A stretch of DNA of 64,000 nucleotides, from NCBI RefSeq assembly GCF_004210375.1, contig NC_134829.1:24754034-24818033 (forward strand), given 5' to 3'. A model generated the notes under the pieces. It was not told the DNA's origin. It searched no databases and saw nothing but the letters and a program-made list of their open reading frames with translations. Both the position numbers and the translations under genes were made by a program. Of the stretch, positions 47,554 to 59,128 are shown piece by piece; within the stretch, counting starts at the first letter, position 1, and each line of letters starts with the position of its first letter. Source of the DNA: Tachypleus tridentatus. Lineage: Eukaryota; Arthropoda; Merostomata; Xiphosura; Limulidae.

Positions 47554-47575
47554 CTTCATCACCAGAAGCGGCCAT
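47554..47575 (-). CDS. lin-28: lin-28 coding exon 1 (N-terminus)
   Basis: This short exon encodes the first seven residues (MAASGDE) and the first base of a split Gly codon. The ATG sits in a favourable context (A at -3, G at +4). An in-frame TGA lies 18 nt upstream (47591-47593), which supports this start. The exon ends AAG|GTAAAC, a good donor, leaving phase 1. Exon 2 begins with the two bases that complete GGG (Gly8), so the phases agree. The first seven residues alone would not identify a gene; the assignment rests on phase, splice site and position upstream of the cold-shock exon. The 5'UTR start and any non-coding upstream exon are not determined. An alternative first exon further upstream cannot be excluded. 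Confidence 0.72.
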
Positions 47576-47729
47576 ATTTGAGGCACTGGTTCACTTAATG
47601 TTACTCCCATTACAACGGGTTAGAGATCTTCGTGCTGAATTATAGAAGTATATCTTCGTGGTAGCAGAAAATTCATAAAACCACAAGAAGAATTTTATAC
47701 AAAAGACCAAAAATATTTTATCTAACTTA

Positions 47730-47960
47730 GAAGTCGGACAGGCCGCTGTTTTGGTTACCTACGGATGCCGCCAGTCTGCTACCACAGTAGCGCCTCCCTG
47801 ACGCTGGAGAGGCTAGTTGTGACGTACTCCGTTTACCCTGCTCGTTTGTCTACAGCGTTTACGATTTCCAGAAACTCTTGGGTAATTTCGACAAAACATT
47901 CTCCTTCCAGGAATTTCTCAGGTACTCCACGGTCTCAACTGATCGATCACAGTGTTGTAT
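47730..47960 (-). promoter_or_regulatory. CpG-containing block just upstream of lin-28 exon 1
   Basis: About 230 bp with many CpG dinucleotides and balanced base composition, in sharp contrast to the AT-rich surroundings. It begins about 155 bp upstream of the lin-28 ATG on the minus strand. It could be the core promoter, or a non-coding first exon; CCGTAG|GTAACC on the minus strand near 47750-47762 would serve as a donor. Open frames here on either strand have no recognisable domain. Confidence 0.4.
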
Positions 47961-48768
47961 TTTGTTGTAGTGGTAGAATTCCTTTACTTTAAAGACTAAG
48001 GACTAGACGTTAGTGACTACGACAGCTAAGCCTAATAATAGGGTGATATCTATGTAGTCCTTAAACTAAACAATCTGTTGAATTTAGAGTGCTAGAAAAT
48101 ACGGTTAGTCAAGAGATAATCACTACTATATGTTGCACTAATGTATGAGTAATAATTATATACAAAAAATACACACAGCAGTGTTCCAACTTTCGGGTTA
48201 TTATTTCACTGTCTGTCCCTAAGCCTAACTAATTTCAGTAAACATGACTATTCTACGTGGATAGCATTGATAATGTATTTTAATTTCCAAACTCTGACTT
48301 GTTATATTTTTCAATTTCCGAGTTGTATTTTAACTCTAAAAGTTCAATCCATCAGTTTATTTTTCTCGGAAAAGCAAGAAGATACCAGTCTATAAAACAA
48401 ACTATGATAATAGATCCGAATTCAGGTCTTCATTGAAAACTAGCTAGCTGTGAGTGTAGTCGATCGCTTTGCGGTGAAAAGACAGACCTCATCCACAAAC
48501 ACGCTGGAACTGTTATTATATGTTCGCAGATCGATGCCAGACTTCCTAATATGTAGGAGGAAATATTTTAGAGGGGTTTCACTTCTATTACTGGAAACTC
48601 AAGGAATGAACTCGTTTTTTAAAATAAAGCTTTTAAATGCTGGTGAACTAAAATCCAACGTTGCTTATCGCTCAGTACCTTGCTTAAAGACGAGATTTCA
48701 AAAGCGCAGAATATTGAAGTCCGAGTGTCTCCCTTCTCTCCCCTCGACCATTAAGAAAGCTGCTTCTG

Positions 48769-48773
48769 ATTGG
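48769..48773 (-). promoter_or_regulatory. CCAAT box (NF-Y type), candidate lin-28 promoter element
   Basis: The minus strand reads CAGCCAATCAG, a full match to the NF-Y core with preferred flanks, inside a GC-richer 200-bp patch (about 48700-48870). It lies 1.2 kb upstream of the lin-28 ATG, so it would serve a promoter only if a long or spliced 5'UTR exists. Confidence 0.3.
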
Positions 48774-49182
48774 CTGTTGGAACCCGTAAGCGTAGCATGC
48801 GCTTCCAGTAGTTTACGGTGTCCTCGTAGTTATATTTTTGTTCCCAGTGCCTGGGGAGGTCAGGGAGAGTTTCATTTTTTGACTATATCATAGATAGTAA
48901 GTACCATGAACAAAGAAGATATAAACTGACCACGACTAACAGAAGTCTGAACTTTTCTAAACTGATTTGTTGCCCACTATTTTTGTGTTGATGTAAACAC
49001 AAGCGTCTGTTTAAAACACTGAAGTCTAACGAGACGTTCTTACCCGTGTAAAGATAGAACTGTATTGTTTAGTTTCACGGAATAGTCTAACATCTGGCCC
49101 CTCCCCCCTGTTCTTTCACCCCACACACGCAAGCAAGAAACGGGGAGTGCGGTGTTTGTGTTTTTCTATTTTTTTATTTTTT

Positions 49183-49205
49183 ACGTGTGTGTGTGTGTGT
49201 GTGTG
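49183..49205. repeat. GT dinucleotide microsatellite
   Basis: An uninterrupted GT run. Shorter dinucleotide runs occur at 8811-8820 (GT), 16206-16218 (TA), 22770-22781 (AC), 29062-29076 (GA), 37330-37340 (AC) and 47526-47538 (TA). Confidence 0.9.
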
Positions 49206-49440
49206 AGGAAGAAAGGAAGTGTTGTATTCCACCCACCCATCCACCCCCACAGACTACTGGGGCAACAAGCCAAATAGCGAAGCGTAAAAGAGGACTTGAA
49301 CTCTCAAATCACAAACAATGTACTTTGCTTGGGTTCGCACAACTTAATGTTTTGTGCTTCGATAAATCACAGGCCTTGCTTTTCGTTCGAGTAAAAGTAA
49401 TTTGTAATCTTTTAACACGAGAGTTTGAAGTGGACTAGAA

Positions 49441-50689
49441 TATTTTTCGTTTAAGAACACCTAAACATTATTAATTATTAGTCAAAATTCAGAGTTCAGT
49501 AATTATTAACCGTCATGGTTTTCCATTCTAATATGATTGTAGGCTAAATAGCATTTAAAAATAATCTTGTAAAGCGAAGCTTTATACAAAGCGTTGGACG
49601 TGTATAAACATTTGTAACAAGGTAAACACGTCTAGTAAAAGCGGACATGTGTAACAAAATTGCCATGATATATATAAAAGAGGTGGAAAATAGCATGCTT
49701 GGAAAGTCGTATACTGTATATAGTGGAAAGTGAAAGTCCTAGGCCTTTTATTTGCGGCTTATGAAAAGGGAAATGCGCCATTTCCTTTGTACTTCTCTAG
49801 TAAACAGGAATTTGTTTGAAAACAGTTTTATAAAGAAGAAAAAAGGCACAGATACCAATTCGATGTAGGAGTTATTTGAGTAAAAGTAACTAAAGATAAT
49901 ACACCAGTAATATCATATGTGAAGCGGACTTCTACTTTCGGAAACCTTAAAATCTCGCTAAGGTATAAGTTTCTTTTTATTTGTGCCAAATTTACCACAA
50001 ACAGATAAATGGGTATTTCACATTATCGAATAAATAAAAGTAAATTACACTAAGTCGTAAGGTCTATAAAATATACTAATTTAGAGTACTTTTGGGGCAG
50101 TCGCTCAGGTCAATAATATTACGGCTTTACTGGCTTCTTGGCTGTTAAGCATGTTAAATAACTACGGGTTTAGGCAAAAATGAGCAAAAGGGGCATTTTC
50201 CCAGGACCAGTTGCAAGTATAGTAGTAAATAATAAAACAGTAATAACAAATCACTTTTTAATATGTATATATACATATATATTCTTAATTTTTATCACTC
50301 ATAAATTCAATTTACCAAATTGCGTGATATTTTCTTATAAGCCCCACTGTTTTATGCTTCGCCCAGATCTAATCAGTGCCTTAACGCGGCCCTGATTTAA
50401 AGTCATGATTAGAAATACCTCGAAGCCGCAAATGGTCTGTCTAGCTTGCGTATTTCATCAAGACATTTTAAAGTTTTGTGTTGTTCTGTTCAAAATATAA
50501 AGTTACGAGGCTACTTATATCACAGAAGAATGCTATCAAGACATTTCACGATTTTTTGGCGTTTGAAATATTAGTTACTAAATAAATCTTTCTCAGAGGT
50601 TAAGGTTATACCATAAATTGCAATAACACAAGATATAATAAACATTTCCAGGTTTTCGTGTTACTAAAACTGTATAAAATGAAATAAAA
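49441..50689. other. AT-rich sequence upstream of lin-28
   Basis: No exon or repeat family recognised. The open frame at 50180-50395 has no domain. Confidence 0.6.
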
Positions 50690-51370
50690 TCAGATATAAC
50701 TTATATTGCTTAATGACTCTATATGATATGTCAAGGTTGTGAAATATGTCATACATATCACAGTTTAATGACTCTACAGGTGGGATATGTCAAGGTTGTG
50801 AAATATAAGTCATACATGCCACAGCTTAATGACTTTACCAAATATATCAAAATTATGCATATAGTAAAGTCATACATAACACAGCTGAATGTCTCTATAT
50901 GATAAGTTAATGTTATAAAATATAATAAGTCACACATACCACACCTTAATAACTACAGGATATGACAAGGCTATAGACTGTGATAAATCGCACATAACAT
51001 AGCTTGACTCTACAAGATGTGTCAAGGTTATACATTATAATGAAGTCACTTATAACAAATAGTGAAAACTCTACATGATATGTCAAGTTTGTAAAATGTA
51101 ATAAAGTCACACATACCACAGCTTGACTTCACAGGATATGTCAAGTTTATAAAATGTAGTAAAGTCACACATAACACATCTTGACTCTACAGGATATATC
51201 AATGTTATAAAAAGTAATAAAGTCACACATAACACATCTTGACTCTACAGGATATATCAATGTTATAAAAAGTAATAAAGTCACACATAACACAGCTTGA
51301 CTCTACAGGATATATCAATGTTATAAAAAGTAATAAAGTCACACATAACACAGCTTGATAATTATAAAGG
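50690..51370. repeat. Minisatellite, about 58-60-bp unit, about 11 copies
   Basis: Units contain TGACTCTACAGGATATGTCA, then AGGTTATAAAATGTAATAAA and GTCACACATAACACAGCT. The last three copies (51180-51355) are nearly identical; the earlier ones are diverged. Confidence 0.9.
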
Positions 51371-51550
51371 ATATAACAAGGTTTCATATTAATTGCGTTA
51401 AAATCAGTATGTAGATAATTTTCACGTCTGTGTATTAAAGTAACTCAATATGTACCTCATATATTCTACCAAGACATTTTAATGTACTTTGTATCAAGAA
51501 TATCTATCTAAATTAGCAAATATACGGTCCCTCCCCATATACAAATGTAT

Positions 51551-51680
51551 AGGCCTCCAGTGGTACAGCGGCATGTCTTCGGACTCACACCGCTAGGAAC
51601 CCAGTTTCGATACCCGTGGTGGGCAGAGCACAGATAGCCCATTGTGTAGCTTTGTGTTTAATTCTAAACAAACAACAAAA
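51551..51680 (+). mobile_element. Family B SINE, nearly intact
   Basis: GGCCTCCAGTGGTACAGCGG, CCCAGTTTCGATACCCGTGG, CACAGATAGCCCATTGTGTA and ACAAACAACAAA end. Confidence 0.93.
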
Positions 51681-52683
51681 ACAGAGTTATAAGACCGTTC
51701 AAGACAGCTTATAATACAGTTCCATAACTCTACTAAAACAATTCCAGACTTATAAAACTTTGTACACACACCCTAGTTACCATACCTCAGGAGTTAATAA
51801 GTTAAATTACGACCACACAAAATATAACAATCCTACCAGAATACTTCCAGATTATGGCGTTGCTAATATTATAACCAGAATACTTCCAGGTGTTAATAAC
51901 ACTATAACTAGGTCATAAAGTATGTCAAAGGTTAAGGTCACAAACACACATATTACATATAAATAAGTCTAGCAAACTATACCAAGGTTTTCGATGTTAG
52001 AATCATAACATTCAGCAGATAAGTTGCTCTCGAAGTTTTATGATATAATAAGCTCACATATTGAAATAAATGAACATGAGAAGAAAGAAAATGAAGTAAC
52101 ACACAATTTAGCTTACATATAATGTATCGCACTTAATACAGCTCAAACACTCAAAACGGATATTTCAGAGTTTTTGTGTAAACAGATTAAAAGTAGGTGC
52201 TACATAACTCTCAAATGTCAATGTTATATGTTATAATAAGGTCACATATGAAACAACTCAACACCACTCCCAGGCTATGCCGTGATTTTATTGTTGGTTT
52301 AATTAAAAGTAGCACAGAGGGTATCTTCAATGATCAACTTATAACACGAGAACTTTACTGTAAGAATGTTAGTGAAAGGTGCAGCAGTTGGAAATATAAA
52401 TTGACAGATCGCACTTCAAGGAAGTCACGCTGTGATCACACACATAATACATCTCAATTTTCATATCTCTTTTAGTTAACTTATATTAAAGCAAAAGCTA
52501 AAAGCTGATGAATGTGAGTGAAACACAATGGAAGTCATATTCATATCACACTGCTGTCGATTTGTAAAATGTTATACCTAATCAAGGATGTAAATTAGAA
52601 AGTTCATTTCTTCATTTCGCACACAATATGTGTGCGAAATATAATCTATCAGTATAAAGGTTGGAGGTCAATTTTTCCGACTT

Positions 52684-52797
52684 GTGTTTTTCTTATAGCA
52701 AAGCCACATCGGTCTATCTGTTGAGCCCACCGAGGGGAATCGAACCCCTAATTTTAGCGTTGTAAATCCGTAGACTTACCACTTTACTAGCGGGGAC
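52684..52797 (-). mobile_element. Family C SINE with 12-13-bp TSD
   Basis: GTTTTTCTTATAGCAAAGCC, CCACCGAGGGGAATCGAACC, GTTGTAAATCCGTAGACTTA, CTAGCGGGGAC. ATTTTTCCGACTT before and ATTTTCCGACTT after. Confidence 0.94.
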
Positions 52798-53136
52798 GAT
52801 TTTCCGACTTTATCACAATGTTTAAAATCTTATTGTTATTCAGAGAATGAAACTTCGTAAGTTCGTTAAAGTTGAAAGTCAGTGAAATAACAGTGTTTTG
52901 TGAGAACAGAAAAGAGCAAAGTAAATCTAAGTATGTCCACAAAAAATGTTGTGTTCATTTTTGTTCGTAGAAAATCTACAATCTGTCAACATAAAGACGT
53001 TTTTAAAGTTAACCATGTAATTTTCAAGGCAACTGTGTTCATGTTGGAAGCTCACCATTACATCTCTTTTGATGAGAAGAAACAGTAAACACTGGTGTTT
53101 TCCACTCTCCATTCTCGGCTGTATTATTTGCCTACC

Positions 53137-53221
53137 GAATCACGTGATTCATGCCTTCTCCCACCTTTCGAGCCTGCTTCAAAAGTGAGAAGGGGTGTCG
53201 CTCATGGAAACGGCGACCAAT
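53137..53221. promoter_or_regulatory. Palindromic E-box and nearby CCAAT box
   Basis: GAATCACGTGATTC at 53137-53150 is a perfect 14-bp palindrome centred on CACGTG, the site type bound by bHLH-zip factors such as USF, MITF or MAX. A plus-strand CCAAT core follows at 53217-53221. Both lie in a GC-richer patch of about 130 bp. No adjacent gene was identified, so the role is unknown. Confidence 0.3.
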
Positions 53222-53609
53222 CGGTGTAGTTGGTCGAATCTGATTGCCAGCTTAATTCCAGTTTTGTTTTCTGTCGTATTTCACTCTGATAATTAATATA
53301 TAATATTGAAGCTCTTACGTCGTGTATATGTGTATTCAATAGGGTTCTGTTACTGTGAGTACACATATTAACTTACTTTTACCAGGTTAAAGCTGAAACA
53401 GTGCTAACAGTAACATGAGCTCAGTTAGGACGAAATTAAGATATTATTATAGTGTTGATAACTTATGTCTGGAGTCAGGTTAACAATACGTGTTCGTTGT
53501 ATTCGTTCTTAGAGAAAGACGGGATTCCAATTGGGAATAAACATGTAGTTACGACGTTATTTATCGTAATTGGTGTAAAATTTCCCTTTATTCCTCAACC
53601 AACCCCCCT

Positions 53610-53650
53610 ACCCCGTGGCCTCAGCGGCAGATCTGGGGGATTTTAACACA
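53610..53650 (+). mobile_element. Possible SINE head fragment
   Basis: CCCCGTGGCCTCAGCGGCAG followed by TCTGGGGG resembles a tRNA-like SINE 5' end with no body. The match is short. Confidence 0.3.
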
Positions 53651-54009
53651 GGAAATTGAAAAGCTTTATGGTTAACAAAAAGGGTTAAAATTACAAGTGA
53701 AAACACTTTTTAATATAATGTATTCTACACACACAGACAAACTGTTGTTTTTCCCATTTTTTGAATACTTCGATAGGTTGAAATTCTAAACCAGTTCAGT
53801 AATATGTTGATATATTACACCGATTTCTTAATCATATTTAAAATGTTAGAAGTCATTCAGACTTCAAACGACGAAATTTTGAAGTTCTCTTCAGTAGAAT
53901 TTTGATCTTTTTTCAACAGTATGACTAAACACATGCCAAAAGATATCATATAAATAAAATAACATATACTATAGAACTAGCCCAATAGAGAGAGTGCAGT
54001 GTAGTACGA

Positions 54010-54290
54010 ATCTGATAAAGAAAACATGGTGAACTGTTAAGTGGTGTTGTTCGATGTTGGTAACTAATTGTACAGTTTAGTATAAATGCGTTAAAGAAGT
54101 GTTAGGTCACTGTATGATGTAGTATAAATCTGGTATAAAACAGAAGTTTTATAGTTCAGTATAAACATGGAAAAATATAAGTAGTAGTATGTTTCATATA
54201 TAGTATAAACATAGAAAATAGGTGGAAGCATGTTGCGCATTATAATATATATATATGGTATAAAGGTGGAAGGATGACGTATTCTGTTGC
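54010..54290. repeat. Weak repeat region with recurring AGTATAAA modules
   Basis: AGTATAAAN(A/C)TGG recurs about six times at irregular 40-55-bp spacing, with a short TA run at 54244-54255. It is probably an eroded minisatellite. Confidence 0.35.
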
Positions 54291-55044
54291 CAGCTCATTC
54301 AGGAAAAATAACTTTTCTCAGTTCATATCATATATTTTCTTGAAAAACTCCAACTAAAAACTTCATTTTGATTCATTAAGCCATGCAAAATCCTAAAGCT
54401 CTACTGATATGACATGAACTAGGAAGCCCTAGGTGAATTGAAAATAGAATGACACGTATACACTGTAGTATAGTTGCTACAAATATAGGAAAGTGGCACG
54501 AATATGGCATAGTATAAGTAAAACGTATAGCTAATATATAGGCGTGTTCTGTGTGTCAGTTGTGTAATGTTTTAGTTTTTTTACTCAATGTTGAGAGACC
54601 AAAACTTGTAACTTTGTTACTTACCCCACCAGAGGGCAGGAAGACGGAAATGTACCGTAAAAGCTTATCACACAAGCCTATCTTTCGGCTAGTTATCAAA
54701 CAAAATGTTTCCTAGAATAGCTTCTTTAAACTGAAAGTGTCTGTAATTAAACAAAGTAAAGCTCTGGGCTTGCCTCCGAGTATCGACATGGCGAATTTTC
54801 TTCTCGAAAGCTAATGCTCTAGAATAATTAACAAAAGCTTGTTATTTAATGACCAGCATGGCTATCTCATGTACAGTTTCAGAGAAGAAACCAGCCACAC
54901 TACTCTCTTGATGCAGGAAATATTTAGAATGTATTTCATTTGATATTACTTTGCGATGAAACAGGTGATATTAAAATTACGATAGAGAAATAAGGAAACA
55001 AAATAAGTCTTAATACCACAACTATAGTTTTATTGCTTTCAATT

Positions 55045-55110
55045 CTTAGTGATGGACAGAGCGCAGATAACTTAAAGTGTAGCTTTACGTTAAAACACAA
55101 CAAATGTTAT
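55045..55110 (+). mobile_element. SINE 3' fragment
   Basis: ATGGACAGAGCGCAGATAAC followed by TGTAGCTTTACGTTAAAAC matches the shared SINE 3' segment. Confidence 0.6.
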
Positions 55111-55191
55111 CAGGAGTGGATCCGGAGGTTGGGTGGGTTGCGGGATCCGAAGGAACTGAAATACCCGACTACCAAACAAAGGTGTATAATG

Positions 55192-55307
55192 TTTTCTTTT
55201 TTCTTACAGCAATGCCACATCGAGCTATCTGCTATTCCACCGACGAGAATCGAACTTCTGATTTTAGCGTTGTAAATCCGTAGACTTACCGCTGTACCAA
55301 CGGGAAA
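55192..55307 (-). mobile_element. Family C SINE, minus strand
   Basis: TTCTTACAGCAATGCCACAT, GACGAGAATCGAACTTCTGA, TTTTAGCGTTGTAAATCCGT and ACCGCTGTACCAACGGG. Confidence 0.9.
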
Positions 55308-56796
55308 CCTAAACAAAAGTACTCTTATACCTTGTAAAGAAAACTAACGTGTGTATAATTTCTGGTTATAAAACTAAATGAATAAGCAGTAAACTTCAGC
55401 CCATCGAGTGTTATAAACATTAAACACCACAAAATGCATTATGTATTACTAATGGTCCTATCAATAACCCTAGAAAGAAATCATGCTCTTGTTATTCTGT
55501 TGTCACGAATTTTATTCTCATGGCTTGCGCAGCTTCAATAGATTTTTCACCAGTCATTTGATCTCGCTTTTAAAATCACTTGCAAATTTGTCACGCCTTT
55601 CGTGTGGCTTATAATATAATATTTTCATATAAATACGTATAAATACAATCACAGTAGCAGCGCCTCATAGTTATGGCTAACTAAAAAACTCAGTAATATA
55701 TCAGGCCATTAGCTCTCTTCTATAGCACATCTTAGCTTCCGTACAATTATACATAAAAATAATTATCTAGCTAAGAAATTAACACTTCTAATTATCGCTT
55801 AAAAACGAGTAATTAAACAGAATGGCCTTACTAAAAGCAAGTATGAACTGAAAGGTCTACTATTTCCACTTTACCATTATTTTGTCTTGACCGTTGGCTT
55901 AATATAACTATGTATTATCAACTATTTCAGCTCCTCTGTGAAATTCATGGTGTCCACTAACCTGTTATAAGTTTTTAAAAATTCACTTTCTAAAAATCTA
56001 TTAACAATTTATAAGCACATTTTAAATTAAAAGTAACAAAGAAGTGTACTTTTTTAACAAGAAAATATTTGCATCAGTTAATAATCGTATATTTTTATAA
56101 ATCGAATATTCGAAAGTTATGCAGATTGTTTGCGTTATTATATTTTATCCACGTAGCAGTTTTTCTAAAGCTGTGCTTGTAAACTGTTATATCTTTTCAG
56201 ATTCATAATCCTGCAAAAGCTGGTGAATTTTTAAACAAACGGAGTTATGAAATAAAACATGTTTTGTAGCAAACAAAAGAATAACACATAACTAATAACA
56301 ATGCTGTTAACTACTACAACAGAGGTGGACACTCGCAACAATATACTGACTAATCAATTTAGTAGAGGACTCTTTCCTTTGATCTTACAGAAGACCCAAT
56401 TTATTTGCATACTCAAAAGATTGATCATGTGCCATTTCAGGTGATTTTTCTTAAGCTCGTGATTGTAGGGATAAAATCATTACATCATTAGTCTACAACA
56501 GTTGAGAACAAGGATCTCATACTTTAAAATGGGCATGATAAAAGGGAACTGTATTGCATAATTGTTTTAACTAAAGCTCGTTTCATTGAACAGCTGCTCA
56601 AAAAACATCTGCTATAAGGGTCTATCAACAATGACATCCGAAAGGAACACGGCTGCCGCTAAGAAAGATTATGGCCTGCAAATACTACAAACAAAATGAC
56701 GGAAAAGATGGCAGGACAAACTTGTAAAGTGCATCAGATGTCTGACCGAGTACAGTTGACCGATTACTTCAACAGTAAGATCGAATGTGCCTCAAT
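55308..56796. other. AT-rich sequence, nothing recognised
   Basis: The part after about 56590 may be the eroded N-terminal region of the Tc1-like relic, but no motif confirms it. Confidence 0.5.
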
Positions 56797-57020
56797 TCTT
56801 AGCGTATCGGACTATAAATCTGTGGGTCCAGTGCCCTCATTCCATTACCACTAAAAACCAAAACAAAATTATGCTTGGCTCTTTGGTCAGATTCCATTAT
56901 TTAATCAAACAAGAGTTTATGGTGGTGTACGGTTGAACAGCTGCCTTCTTTTTAGTCTCTCAGTTCCAAGTTAGTGCAGATTGCCCTATGGGTAGCTTAA
57001 CGTGAATATCCATTAACAGA
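56797..57020 (+). mobile_element. Eroded family A-like SINE
   Basis: ATCGGACTATAAATCTGTGG, AACAGCTGCCTTCTTTTTAG and GTGCAGATTGCCCTATGGGT, in family order. It directly precedes the Tc1-like relic. Confidence 0.45.
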
Positions 57021-57039
57021 CTTCAACAGAAATCGGAAT

Positions 57040-58015
57040 TCAAGTACCTTCGACAGAAAAAGCCATTGCAAGAACTGTCATAAGCAGCCACTTCCAGCTC
57101 AACAAGAACAGCGTATCTCAAATACTAACAGCAAAACACGTATTCAAACGTGGTTAAATCATGGTAGACGATAAATGACAATAGGCACATATGTGGCCCG
57201 ATGAGTTGCGCTTCATAGTTTTTTTTATTGTAACGGTGGAGAAAATATGGAGAAAACCACATGGAACACTCCACCTGACTTCAACAGCTTTACAGTTCAA
57301 ATTACTAAAGATGGTGTAATGCTACGAAAGTAATGAGGCATTTTACTCTTAAAATTGGTGAATAAAACTCGGAGTGTACACGAACATTGCGCTAATCATG
57401 TCTACCTTACAGTGGTGCATGTACACTGACGGAAAAGGTTTCTTCTTACAGTGGTACATGTACACATTGACGGACAAGGTATTTTCTTACAGTGGTGCAT
57501 GTACAGATTGATGGACAAGGCCTATTCTTACAATGGTGCATGTATACACTGACGGACAAGGTCTATTCGTACAGTGGTGCGTGTACACAGTGACGGACAA
57601 GGTCTATTCTTACAGTGGTGCATGTATACACTGACGGACAAGGTCTCTTCTTACAGTCGTGCATGTACACATTGACGGACAAGGTCTATTCTTACAATGG
57701 TGCATGTATACACTGACGGACAAGGCCACATCGAGAACAATAATTCAATAAATCGCTGCGTTTGTGTTGTCTGAAATTCGATCTAAGAGCACAACAGCGA
57801 CTTTAATTATCCTTCTTGGCTAGCACAATGAGTACTTTTGGCATGAGCTTGAACGTCACGTTCGCCATCATAGTCTGCTATTGGCATCTGTAAACCAAGT
57901 GCAGAGCATATTATTCAATGAATGAACTTCAATAGAACAACATAACTTTGAGCGTGTCATGGAGTCTGTGCTACCACGAGCCCTAGCTATCATCGTGGCG
58001 AAAGAAAATTCATTC
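57040..58015 (+). pseudogene. Broken Tc1/mariner transposase
   Basis: Recognisable pieces of a Tc1-type DDE transposase, in order. LTAKH at 57125 corresponds to the usual region before the first catalytic block. WPDELRF and IWRKPHG at 57194-57280 match the FSDESRF...VWRRP block, keeping its Asp. A TVQITKDGVM stretch corresponds to TVKHGGGSVMVWG. WHELERHVR from 57839 and a segment like SMPRR..A at about 57975-58010 match the C-terminus. Stops, frameshifts and the 41-bp array interrupt it. The middle Asp block and the terminal repeats were not found. It is a dead element. Confidence 0.7.
57405..57727. repeat. 41-bp minisatellite, 8 copies, inside a Tc1-like relic
   Basis: Units of CTTACAGTGGTGCATGTACA then CATTGACGGACAAGGTCTATT. 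It sits between the N-terminal and C-terminal portions of a broken Tc1/mariner transposase, so it expanded within the dead element. Confidence 0.93.
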
Positions 58016-58332
58016 TGATGTTAAGTGAGGCAAACTAGAGCAGCGGTCAGTCAACGTATAAGAAGCAAAATATCCTACTACTGTAGTTGTTAAAATCTCC
58101 AGATGAAATCTGATTTAAAAATTGCTGTTTTCAAAAATAACATACAAAATTAAGTAATAAAAACTTAAATACGTGCTGTTGTTACTTTCATATGTCCTAT
58201 AGTTTGTTTATTTTTGTGTAGGCTAAAGTTAATAACCCGAATCGGTATGGCTGCAAGCGTTGTTCTAGTTAACAATATTTAAACCATGATATTGGTTAGT
58301 TTTACGAAATCTGATCGATTTGGTAGCTGATA

Positions 58333-58605
58333 CCCGGAATGGCCAGGTGGTTAAGGCACTCGACTCGTAATCTGAGGGTCGCGGGTTCGAATCCCTGTCT
58401 CACCAATCATGCTCGCCCTTTCAGTCGTGGGGTTGTTGTAATGTTACGATCAATCCCACTATTCGTTGGTAGAGTAGTCCAAGAGTTGGCGGTGAGTGGT
58501 GGTGACTAGCCGCCTTCCCTCTGGTCTTACACTGCTAAATTAGCGACAGTTAGCGCAAATAGCCCTTGAGTAGCTTTGCGCGAAATTGGAAACAAACCAA
58601 ACGTT
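58333..58605 (+). mobile_element. Family A SINE, nearly intact, with TSD
   Basis: CCCGGAATGGCCAGGTGGTT, GGTCGCGGGTTCGAATCC, full body and tail. GTAGCTGATA before and TTAGCCGATA after form a diverged target duplication. Confidence 0.94.
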
Positions 58606-59128
58606 AGCCGATAGTACAAGATATAGATATATTAAATTTGAAAAGAGATAGAAGTTAAAGGTATTACTAAATCAGCTGTGAACTCTACTGAACTTCAAAA
58701 GGTTCATTTCTTTAAGAATAAATTTCACTTCGAAAGTTTACTTGTAGGTACAAACATACACAGTGAAAATCGTTTGTGGAAATACATCGCTGGTTTTATA
58801 TGTGTATTAATTTGACTCGCAATAAATGCAGATTTTAAATTGAAGTTTTAGAATAAATGTTGAAACCTTAGGGAATAAGTAATATTCTACTGTTGCTGAT
58901 TTATGGTACTCTAACTTTCTCTGTATTATACTGAAACCATTACTAGTTGATATATGCCCAGTACATTCTTGTGAGAGTAATATACTTAGCTAAAAACGTT
59001 CTATGTATTTTACAACCCCATAAAACTAAAGAGTGCCAGTAATAAGTTGAACGACAAAAAATCGCAACTGGTGTTAAAGCCACTCTAGAAATAATCTCAG
59101 AGAATATGTGGTGTAGACATAATATGTA

